This document shows positions 51,820-59,047 of a stretch of 64,000 nucleotides of DNA, one piece after another. The stretch is taken from contig JAEXFD010000064.1 of assembly GCA_023400405.1 (NCBI GenBank), positions 1 to 64,000 on the forward strand, read 5' to 3'. A program made the position numbers and the translations under genes. Numbering within the stretch: the first letter of the stretch is position 1; each line of letters opens with the position of its first letter. The DNA comes from Pseudomonadota bacterium. GTDB lineage: Bacteria; Pseudomonadota; Alphaproteobacteria; Sphingomonadales; Sphingomonadaceae. A model generated the notes under the pieces. That model had not been told where the DNA came from, made no database searches, and saw nothing but the letters and a program-made list of their open reading frames with translations.

Positions 51820-53370
51820 TTAGACCTCCGTCTGCTTGACGATGTCCACCCAATCGCGCGTCTCGCCCGAGACAAAGCGCGCGATGGTGTCGAACACCGC
51901 GTCGGAGAAGCCCCCGACATTGAGTATGTCCGCCCGGCCCTGCGGCGCCTGGCTGGTGCCGTAGGGCTGGATGTCGACGCACACGAGCTTGGCGCCCGGG
52001 TTGCGGTTCCTCAGTCGCTCCCATTCGCGCATCGTCGCGGTCGCGCCGCCCCGAGTGGCGTCCACCCAGGACTCGTTGTCCGAGACGATCACGACCAGGT
52101 CGACCTGCGCGCGCTCTGCATTGAGCAGGGCGAGCGGCGCCGAGACGTTGGTTCCGCCCCCGCCGACCGCGGCCAGCTTCGCCGCATTGACGGCGACGCG
52201 AGCCTTTGCGTCCAGCTTCAGCTTCATCACCCCCTGCTCGAACGGCAGGACGCGGGTGTCGCGGTTGGTCCGCAGCATCGCCGCCGCGACCAGCGCCGCG
52301 ACATCGATGCACCGCACCTTCGACGAAGCGCCCTTCCGGTAGCCCGTCGCAGGCGAACTCATCGACCCCGATACGTCCGGGCAGACCACCACCCGGCCCG
52401 GCACTACCGGCACGCGGACGAGCGACTGGTCAAGCGCGTCCTCCAGCGCTGCCTGCACCTTGAGCGGCACGCCCTCGCCGGCCTGACCCAATGCCACCAT
52501 CAGCTGGTAGGGCATGGGTTTGACCTTTCCGAGCGTACTCGCGTCGGCGAGCCGCGCGGCAACCGCATCGGTGACCCCCGCCACGCCGAACGCGCCGTTG
52601 CGCGCCAGCGTGTTGAGATTTATCCGAAGCGCCTGCCACCCGATCCGGGTGGAAAGCACCGCCCAGTCATCCGCGGCGAGCGGAAAGGCGGTGAGCCATT
52701 CGAACGGCACCGGCGGCAGCGGAAGCGACCGATCGGCCTTCCACCCCTCGAACGCGGCGATCTCGGCGGGCAGCGCAGCGACGTCATAGGGACGCCCGAT
52801 CAGCCAACCGTAGAAAGCACGCCGCGCCGCATCGGCGGGCTTGGGGTGAACCATGCGGACGATATCCGCCAAGCTCGGGTCCTTGCCCGTCGCCGCGGCC
52901 ATCAGCTGCGGCATCGACGCCTGCTCTAGCCAGCGCTGGACCAGCCGCTTCGGCCGCGAGCCGAGCGACGTCCGCCCGACCTGGCCAGAACGCATGATCT
53001 GCACGAAGTTGCGCAGCATGCGGCCGTTGTCGATCACGCGGTTGAACACCGGGACCGCCAGATCGGGGTCGGCGACCGTGAGGTACGCCGCGAGGAGCGC
53101 CGGCATGTCCTTCATCGCGCCCGACCGGCGGGCATAGATGGCCGCCTGCGCCACGAACCAGGGATCGCAAGCGCGTGCCGCCTCCAGCACCTCGGCCAGC
53201 TGCGTTTCCGCGGCGCCGTAGAAATTGTCGGCCAGCGTGCCGGTCGCGGCGAGCTGCGCGAGCTTGTGCTCCGGCCCATAGGCATAGGCTGGCGCGAACT
53301 CGCGGTTCAGCGTGTCCGCACGCGGCAAAAGCTTCGCCACTGCCGAAGCGAAAAGTCCCTTGTTGGCCAT
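51820..53370 (-). CDS. rsr: Ro60/Rsr-type TROVE domain protein
   Basis: The bacterial Ro60 orthologue binds Y RNAs and misfolded or fragmented RNAs through a ring of HEAT-like repeats. The 516-residue protein has the TROVE ring (residues about 20-340, including VFNRVIDNGRMLRNFVQIMR and INLNTLARNGAF) and a C-terminal von Willebrand A domain with intact MIDAS DVSGSMSS. GAGGAG lies before the ATG, and directly upstream is a tRNA-Pro-like RNA. A Y-RNA array follows and then rtcB, so the order rsr-Y RNA-rtcB is kept as in Salmonella. Confidence 0.93.
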   Translation of the reverse strand: MANKGLFASAVAKLLPRADTLNREFAPAYAYGPEHKLAQLAATGTLADNFYGAAETQLAEVLEAARACDPWFVAQAAIYARRSGAMKDMPALLAAYLTVADPDLAVPVFNRVIDNGRMLRNFVQIMRSGQVGRTSLGSRPKRLVQRWLEQASMPQLMAAATGKDPSLADIVRMVHPKPADAARRAFYGWLIGRPYDVAALPAEIAAFEGWKADRSLPLPPVPFEWLTAFPLAADDWAVLSTRIGWQALRINLNTLARNGAFGVAGVTDAVAARLADASTLGKVKPMPYQLMVALGQAGEGVPLKVQAALEDALDQSLVRVPVVPGRVVVCPDVSGSMSSPATGYRKGASSKVRCIDVAALVAAAMLRTNRDTRVLPFEQGVMKLKLDAKARVAVNAAKLAAVGGGGTNVSAPLALLNAERAQVDLVVIVSDNESWVDATRGGATATMREWERLRNRNPGAKLVCVDIQPYGTSQAPQGRADILNVGGFSDAVFDTIARFVSGETRDWVDIVKQTEV

Positions 53371-53386
53371 CGTCCAACTCCTCAAC

Positions 53387-53465
53387 TGGTCAGGGCGGCA
53401 GGATTTGAAACTGCGACCTCCCGCTCCCAAGGCGGGCGCTCTCGCGCAGACTGAGCTACGCCCTG
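53387..53465 (-). ncRNA. tRNA-Pro(UGG)-like RNA in the rsr leader
   Basis: The cloverleaf can be drawn in normal order: acceptor CAGGGCG with CGCCCTG, TA, D-stem GCTC/GAGC, anticodon arm CCCGC/CTTGGGA/GCGGG (anticodon TGG), variable AGGTC, T-arm with loop TTCAAAT, discriminator A and encoded CCA. The T-arm and variable region match tRNA-Pro. The D-loop lacks the usual GG, and the T-stem has a mismatch, so it is probably a mimic. It ends 8 nt before the rsr Shine-Dalgarno. Confidence 0.75.
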
Positions 53466-53561
53466 TGAAATCCTTCCGGGGCGGCCGGCCTATTCCGACC
53501 GCCCCGCATCATTTTCGCCGGCTGGAAGGTTCGACCGCTCCCGTCCGACGACAATCTACTT

Positions 53562-53577
53562 CGCAGGACGCGTGCCA
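53562..53577 (-). promoter_or_regulatory. Sigma-54 promoter of the RNA-repair operon
   Basis: On the minus strand the sequence TGGCACGCGTCCTGCG matches the sigma-54 consensus TGGCACG-N4-TTGCW at nearly all positions, with GG at -24 and GC at -12 in correct spacing. Transcription should begin near 53551 and run through the tRNA-Pro-like RNA into rsr. The activator gene rtcR is divergent, starting at 53726. Confidence 0.82.
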
Positions 53578-53725
53578 AGTTTCCGGCATCGCAGGCTGAA
53601 TTCCGCTAAGATACTGATAATAATGCGTTAGATTCGGCGCCGATTCTGAGTTGGCGATCCGCCGCCCGCTTGACGTCCACAGAATCCCTATCGCCTTGGA
53701 TCAGAGATTAGCCTATCGTATAAGC

Positions 53726-55318
53726 ATGAAGCCCAATGTCGTGATCGGATTCCTCGGCTCCACGCTCGACGCCAGCAAGTTCGGGCCCTCCCGCTGGAAC
53801 AAGTGGCGCCCGACCGTGGGGCTCGCGATGCATGAGGATCTCCGCGTCGATAGGCTCATCCTGATCCATGGCACCGCGCACCGGCGCCTCGCCGAATATG
53901 TCGCCGAGGACATCGCCTCAGTCTCACCCGAGACCGCGGCCGAAATGCGCGTGCTCGATTTCCGCGATCCGTGGGACTTTGAGGAAGTCTACGGCAAGCT
54001 CCTCGACTTCGCCCGCGCCGAGCCCTTTGACCCGGAGGCCGAGGACTATCTCATCCACATCACCACGGGCACGCACGTGGCGCAGATCTGCCTCTTCCTG
54101 CTCACCGAAGCGCGCTATCTGCCCGGGCGCCTCCTCCAGACCCAACCCGAGCGCGGTACGCTCAACCCTGCGGGCATCTGGAACACAATCGACCTCGACC
54201 TGTCCCGCTATGACAGCATCGCCACGCGCTTCGCCGTCGCCGCACAGGAAGGCACCTCGTTCCTGAAATCCGGGATCGAGACCCGTAACGCTGCCTTCAA
54301 CCGCATGATCGACGAGATTGAGCGGGTGGCGCTCCGGTCCAAGGCGCCGATTCTGCTGATGGGGCCTACCGGCGCGGGGAAGAGCCAGCTCGCCCGGCGC
54401 ATCTACGAGCTCAAGCGTTTGAAGCATCAGATCGCAGGGACCTTCGTCGAGGTAAATTGCGCAACATTGAAGGGCGATGGCGCGATGTCCGCCCTGTTCG
54501 GGCACCGCAAGGGCGCCTTCACCGGTGCGGTTGCGGACCGGCCGGGACTGCTGCGCGCCGCCGACAAGGGCATGCTCTTCCTCGACGAGATCGGAGAGCT
54601 GGGCCTCGACGAGCAGGCGATGATCCTCCGGGCCATAGAGGACAAGCGCTTCCTCCCCGTCGGCTCGGACAAGGAGGCCGCCTCGGACTTCCAACTGATC
54701 GCCGGTACCAATCGCGATCTCGGGGAGGCTGTCGGCGCCGGCGCGTTCCGCGACGACCTGTTCGCGCGCCTGAACCTCTGGACCTTCCAGCTGCCCGGCC
54801 TCGCCGAGCGCCGCGAGGATATCGAGCCCAACCTCGACTATGAGCTCGATCGCTTCGCCGAACGCGAGGGCGACCGCGCAACCTTCAACAAGGAGGCGCG
54901 GCAGCGCTACCTTGCTTTCGCGACCGGCCTCGATGCGCTTTGGCCGGGCAATTTCCGCGACTTGGCCGCGAGCGTCACCCGGATGGCGACGCTGAGCCCG
55001 AAAGGCCGCATCGACCTGGAATGCGTCGAGGCCGAGATCCAGCGCCTGAAGCGGCTCTGGTCCGGCCAGAGGAACGACGTGGCCGATGTTTTGACGGAGG
55101 TCCTTGCACCCGAAAGGCTGGCGGAGATCGACCCCTTCGACCGGGTGCAACTTGCCGAGACCGTTCGCATCTGTCGGATGAGCAGGTCCCTGTCGGAAGC
55201 GGGCCGCGCGCTTTTCGCGGCGTCGCGGAGCCGCCGGACATCGGCCAATGACGCGGATCGGCTACGCAAATATCTCGCGCGGTTCGATCTGGACTGGTCG
55301 AAGGTGGCATCGCCCTGA
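53726..55318 (+). CDS. rtcR: Sigma-54-dependent activator RtcR (CARF-AAA+)
   Basis: A 530-residue enhancer-binding protein with an N-terminal CARF domain that senses RNA ends such as cyclic-phosphate tRNA fragments (GFLGSTLDASKFGPSRWNKW, ITTGTHVAQICLFLL), an AAA+ domain (Walker A GPTGAGKSQL, GAFTGA loop, Walker B LFLDEIGE, arginine finger region) and a C-terminal HTH. In Salmonella its homologue activates rsr-yrlBA-rtcBA after tRNA damage. It is divergent from the operon. The start at MKPNVVIG is the family start. Confidence 0.94.
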   Translation: MKPNVVIGFLGSTLDASKFGPSRWNKWRPTVGLAMHEDLRVDRLILIHGTAHRRLAEYVAEDIASVSPETAAEMRVLDFRDPWDFEEVYGKLLDFARAEPFDPEAEDYLIHITTGTHVAQICLFLLTEARYLPGRLLQTQPERGTLNPAGIWNTIDLDLSRYDSIATRFAVAAQEGTSFLKSGIETRNAAFNRMIDEIERVALRSKAPILLMGPTGAGKSQLARRIYELKRLKHQIAGTFVEVNCATLKGDGAMSALFGHRKGAFTGAVADRPGLLRAADKGMLFLDEIGELGLDEQAMILRAIEDKRFLPVGSDKEAASDFQLIAGTNRDLGEAVGAGAFRDDLFARLNLWTFQLPGLAERREDIEPNLDYELDRFAEREGDRATFNKEARQRYLAFATGLDALWPGNFRDLAASVTRMATLSPKGRIDLECVEAEIQRLKRLWSGQRNDVADVLTEVLAPERLAEIDPFDRVQLAETVRICRMSRSLSEAGRALFAASRSRRTSANDADRLRKYLARFDLDWSKVASP

Positions 55319-55380
55319 GTCACGCGAGATTGCGCCGAGGAGCCAAGCGCATCGCCCGGCGGTACTCGGCCCGATCCGGT

Positions 55381-55596
55381 TCAACCGCCCCCCTGTTCAT
55401 CGGCCTGATAGAACATCGGGTTGCGCAGCCAGGCGTTGACGGCGGATTCGCGCCATCCGACGCAGCGCGTGCTGATCCGGATGTTTCCGGGGAACGTGCC
55501 GTTCTCCATCTTTCGGTACATGGTCGAGCGGCTGAGGCCGGTGCGCTTGAGGACGGTCTGAATCCTGAGGATGGTGTCGGGAGTGTCGGTCTGCAT
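55381..55596 (-). CDS. AlpA-family regulator, paralogue of 23251-23463
   Basis: A 71-residue AlpA-type protein: MQTDTPDTILRIQTVLKRTG, LSRSTMYRKMENGTFP, then ISTRCVGWRESAVNAWLRNP. It is strikingly similar to the island AlpA gene at 23251-23463, so the two insertions share ancestry. The start at 55596 has AAGGTG six nt upstream, which favours it over an ATG three codons earlier. It lies alone between rtcR and the MFS gene. Confidence 0.85.
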   Translation of the reverse strand: MQTDTPDTILRIQTVLKRTGLSRSTMYRKMENGTFPGNIRISTRCVGWRESAVNAWLRNPMFYQADEQGGG

Positions 55597-55674
55597 TGGC
55601 ATCACCTTGCATCATGTGCGGGTTAATGGTGCGCCCCGCCACCGTGGACCTCTCGAACTAGGCGGAACCCGGAC

Positions 55675-57216
55675 ATGACGGATCCTGCTGCTGCGCTGGC
55701 CATGGCGAAGCCGCTCACCGGCGCGACGCTTATTTTCGCGGCGTTGCTGATTGGCCTTGGTAATTTCATCGTCGTTCTCGACTCGAGCATCGCGAACGTG
55801 TCCATCCCGCATATCGCCGGTTCGCTCGGCGTATCGGTGACGGAGGCGACCAGGGTCATCACCTTCTATGCGGTCGCCGACGCCATAACTGTACCGCTGG
55901 CGGGTTGGCTGGCCAGGCGCTTCGGCGAGCAGCGGATGTTCATTTCGGCCTTTATCGCCTTTGGTGCCATTTCATTGCTGTGCGGCCTGTCCCGCTCGAT
56001 CGAGATGCTGATCGGGGGCCGGATCCTGCTGGGTCTTGCCGGCGGTATGATGCGACCTCTCTCGCTGACACTGCTGCTGCGTGTATTTCCCTCCGAGAAA
56101 GCGACGCTGGCGACGATTATCTGGGCGATGACCACCACGGTTGCGCCCATTGCCGGACCCATCCTGGGCGGCGTGATCTCCGACAATGCCGGCTGGGAGT
56201 GGATATTTTTTATCAACGTCCCGGTGGCTGCCTTTGGTGCGGCGAGCCTGTCCTATCTGCTGCGTGGGCGACACGAGGGAACAGTCCGGTCGCCGATCGA
56301 CGTGGTTGGACTCGCCCTTCTCGTCACGTGGGTTACCTCCCTCCAACTTTTACTCGATGAGGGGCGTAATCTAGATTGGTTCGCAGCGACTGAAATACGC
56401 TTGCTGGCCGTTGTTGCGGCAATCGGCTTCATCTCGTTCCTCATCTGGGAACTGACCGAAAAACACCCCATCGTAAACTTGCGTGTCTTTCGGCACCGCG
56501 GTTTCGTCGTAGCGTCGGTCACATATGCAATGAGCTTTGGTGCCTTTTTCGCGACGATCGTCCTTATTCCACTGTGGCTTCAGCAGAACATGGGCTATAC
56601 TGCGACTTGGGCCGGCTATGCGACCGGGATAATGGGTATCTTCGCAGTGTTCGCTTCACCGATCATCGGTGCTGCTGCGGCAAAAATCGACCCGCGCTTG
56701 ATTATCTCCACCGGAATAGGAGGGCTGGCGCTTATCTCGGTTTGGCGCATCGGCTTCACGCCCGATATGACTTTTCTACAGATGGCCTGGCCGATGATGT
56801 TGACAGGCCCGTTCCTCATGATGTTGTTCATTCCTATCACCGGCTTGTGTATCGCCAGCGTCGATCCCGACGAGCAGGCCGACGCGGCCGGGATCTCCAA
56901 TTTTCTGCGCACGCTCGCCACCGCCTTCGCCGCGTCTCTGGTACAGACCGGGTGGATCAACGCCGCGCGGGTCAATCAGTCCGAACTGGCCGGCGCCATG
57001 CAACAGGGGCCCTCCACGATCGAGGCGATGGTCGCGTCGGGCCTGTCTCGAGAAACGGCGACCACCTTGCTGACCAATGTCGTCGAAAGCCAAAGCGTGA
57101 TGCTCGCCACACTCAACATGTTCGCCATAGTGGCATTGTGCCTTGCCTTCACCGGCGTGTTGATCTGGCTGGCACCTAAGCCGAAAGGTCCGATCGATAC
57201 GAGCGGCGGGCATTAA
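55675..57216 (+). CDS. DHA2-family MFS drug exporter (EmrB/QacA type)
   Basis: A 513-residue inner-membrane transporter with about 14 helices, proton-coupled drug export being the family role. Typical motifs are VVLDSSIANVSIPHIAGSL, WLARRFGEQRMF and GPILGGVISDNAGWEWIFFI. It resembles EmrB-type pumps; no EmrA-like adaptor or TolC gene is adjacent, and no local regulator except the AlpA gene is visible. Confidence 0.9.
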   Translation: MTDPAAALAMAKPLTGATLIFAALLIGLGNFIVVLDSSIANVSIPHIAGSLGVSVTEATRVITFYAVADAITVPLAGWLARRFGEQRMFISAFIAFGAISLLCGLSRSIEMLIGGRILLGLAGGMMRPLSLTLLLRVFPSEKATLATIIWAMTTTVAPIAGPILGGVISDNAGWEWIFFINVPVAAFGAASLSYLLRGRHEGTVRSPIDVVGLALLVTWVTSLQLLLDEGRNLDWFAATEIRLLAVVAAIGFISFLIWELTEKHPIVNLRVFRHRGFVVASVTYAMSFGAFFATIVLIPLWLQQNMGYTATWAGYATGIMGIFAVFASPIIGAAAAKIDPRLIISTGIGGLALISVWRIGFTPDMTFLQMAWPMMLTGPFLMMLFIPITGLCIASVDPDEQADAAGISNFLRTLATAFAASLVQTGWINAARVNQSELAGAMQQGPSTIEAMVASGLSRETATTLLTNVVESQSVMLATLNMFAIVALCLAFTGVLIWLAPKPKGPIDTSGGH

Positions 57217-57512
57217 GGCAAGGAGTTCGTCGGACGATAGGCTGAGTTGAGCCCCCTACCGGCGTCCGATGCGAATGATCGCGGCGAACGTGAGGCACGC
57301 ATCGACGTGTGGACCATCCGAAGGATTCTGTTTGAGAGCCTCACCCTCATACCCGCAGTCCTGCCAATGGCAGCTTTTGCCAAGATCGGACGTCCGCGCG
57401 GTGCCCGCCATACGGCAAGGTCTAGTCGGAAGCGGTCGCCGTCGTTCGGAACTGGGACGAAGGAGATTGGAGCGAGGATCTCCATGGCCAATCACGGCCG
57501 CGGAGAAGAACA
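57217..57512. other. Gap of about 300 nt, no gene recognised
   Basis: Lies between the MFS gene and the broken recombinase gene. Open frames are present but none has a ribosome site or recognisable sequence. It probably marks the edge of the second insertion. Confidence 0.5.
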
Positions 57513-58144
57513 ATGGGACATTCATACTACGACCCCGCGATGCAGAGCCGGCCTGCATGGAATGCTGGGAAGATGGTCGGTGCCAAGCGGCCGCTCACGC
57601 AGAAACAGATCTGGGCTGTTCGTTTCTTCCTTGATCGTGAAAGGCGGCTTCGTGATCGGGCGCTTTTCGATCTCGCTCTCGACAGCAAGCTACGGGCTGT
57701 GATCTAGTGAAGATCAAGATCGGCGACGTCGTATCCGGTGCAGAGATCAGGACCAGATCGATCATAATCCAACAGAAGACGGGCAAACCCGTACAATTCG
57801 AACTGACGACAGATGTCCGCGCAAGCCTGCTGGCTTGGCTGGAACGTCGTGGCGGTTCGGTGGGCGACTACGCTTTCCCAAGTCGGGTCGATCGCTCGGG
57901 CCACTTGAGTACCCGGCAATACGCGCGCCTCGTCGACGAGTGGGTCACAGCGATCGGCCTGCGATGCGCTGAATATGGCACGCACTCGCTCAGGCGCACA
58001 AAGGCGGCCATGATCTATCGGGCTACTGGCAATATCCGGGCGATTCAAATCCTACTTGGCCACACAAAAATCGAAAACACGGTCAGATACCTCGGTGTGG
58101 ACATCGAAGACGCGCTGCTACTCGCGGAGAGGACAGAAATCTGA
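57513..58144 (+). pseudogene. Tyrosine recombinase, single frameshift
   Basis: The first part, MGHSYYDPAMQSRPAWNAGK to SKLR, and the second part, VKIKIGDVVSGAEIRTRSII through HSLRRTKAAMIY and LLGHTKIENTVRYLG, belong to one short tyrosine recombinase of about 210 residues. A loss of one base near 57693-57700 (in CTACGGGCTGTGATC) puts them in different frames; restoring one G would give the expected GCDLVKI. The catalytic His/Arg motifs are intact in the second part. It is dead unless the second part is translated alone. Confidence 0.8.
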
Positions 58145-58150
58145 TCCAGG

Positions 58151-58176
58151 CGGCCCATCGAGGACTCGATGGGCCG
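58151..58176. terminator. Strong hairpin after the broken recombinase
   Basis: CGGCCCATCGA and TCGATGGGCCG form a perfect 11-bp stem with a GGAC loop, 7 nt after the recombinase stop codon. No T tract follows. It probably ends transcription from both sides or marks the boundary of the insertion. Confidence 0.5.
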
Positions 58177-58372
58177 CTATGCCAACTGGTCAGCAACGCG
58201 CCCCAATTTCGGTCGCTAATGTCTTTCCGTTGAAACATTAAAAGCGGACGTCCTCTGGGCAGTGCGGTGACGGTTGCTAGCGCCTCGGCGTCGTCGGCCG
58301 TTAAAAAGCACCAAGCTGCCGGAACGATTGCGATCGGGTGTTTTCGCCGACATCGCCAGTATGGCATCCTGC

Positions 58373-58895
58373 CTATACGCCCGACAGGCACGTCGTGCCC
58401 GCGAACAAGCCGACAATGTGCGCGGCAGGTCGCGTGCCCCCGAGCCAGCCATTCGGTCCGCCTTCCCGCTGGAAGCTCGGACCGACGCCGCCATTGGCCT
58501 GGTCGCCAGGATCGGTGAAGATGTCCGGATACGCCTTTCGCAACGCCGCCACCGTTGCCCCGACGCGAATGCCGCGATCGGTGGCCAATACCGTTCCGTC
58601 TTCCGTCCAGCCGGAGAGGCGGCCGCTGACGAAGGATAGCTCGAAGCCGCGTCTGAACTTCGCGTAGCCGATCACGTCGCCCTTGGCCGCAATCACCATG
58701 GCTACCGGTCTCCACTGGCTTGCCCAGCACGGCGGTGACGGCGGCGACCGCATCTGCTCGGGTGGTCTTGCCGAAGGTCAGTTTTCTGCCGGAGGCGGCG
58801 AGCCCATTCCCGCTCAGGCGTAAAGCCGGTTTTGGGGTCGCACCGACCAGTAGGCCGGCGGCGAGGGCCAGCGCGGTGAGGCGAGAGACTTTCAT
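58373..58895 (-). pseudogene. Exported protein gene with a frameshift
   Basis: The first frame gives a signal peptide and MKVSRLTALALAAGLLVGAT, then TFGKTTRADAVAAVTAVLGK and GSHGDCGQG. The sequence then continues in the next frame as GDVIGYAKFRRGFELSFVSG ... RVGATVAALRKAYPDIF and ends LFAGTTCLSGV. Together they make a periplasmic protein of about 170 residues with two conserved cysteines. The shift lies near 58663-58672. It is a pseudogene or a sequencing error. Confidence 0.75.
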
Positions 58896-59047
58896 CCAGG
58901 GTCCTTTCGCTTGTCTTCAGGGGAAAACGAATCCGGCGGACGAAGAAGGACAGTGGCCAGAGCGAGAATCCACATCGAAGATGCCGCTTCACCTGCTTCG
59001 CCGACGCGATATGATGCCGCCGGCAAATGCGTCCGGGGGGAGGCAGC

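Larger units (their letters stand above)
46578..58144. mobile_element. Second, probably immobile, insertion in tandem
   Basis: A region that begins with a P4-type integrase directly after attR and contains the RNA-repair locus, an AlpA paralogue, an MFS pump and a frameshifted recombinase. I found no third copy of the att repeat to its right, so the right boundary is uncertain, somewhere between about 57.2 and 58.3 kb. It is inferred to be a decayed tandem island; the alternative is that the RNA-repair genes are backbone. Confidence 0.55.

Noticed and set aside
53387..53465. Calling the rsr leader element a functional tRNA-Pro
   Set aside because: The D-loop lacks the conserved GG and the T-stem has a mismatch; its place in a sigma-54 operon leader also argues for a mimic.
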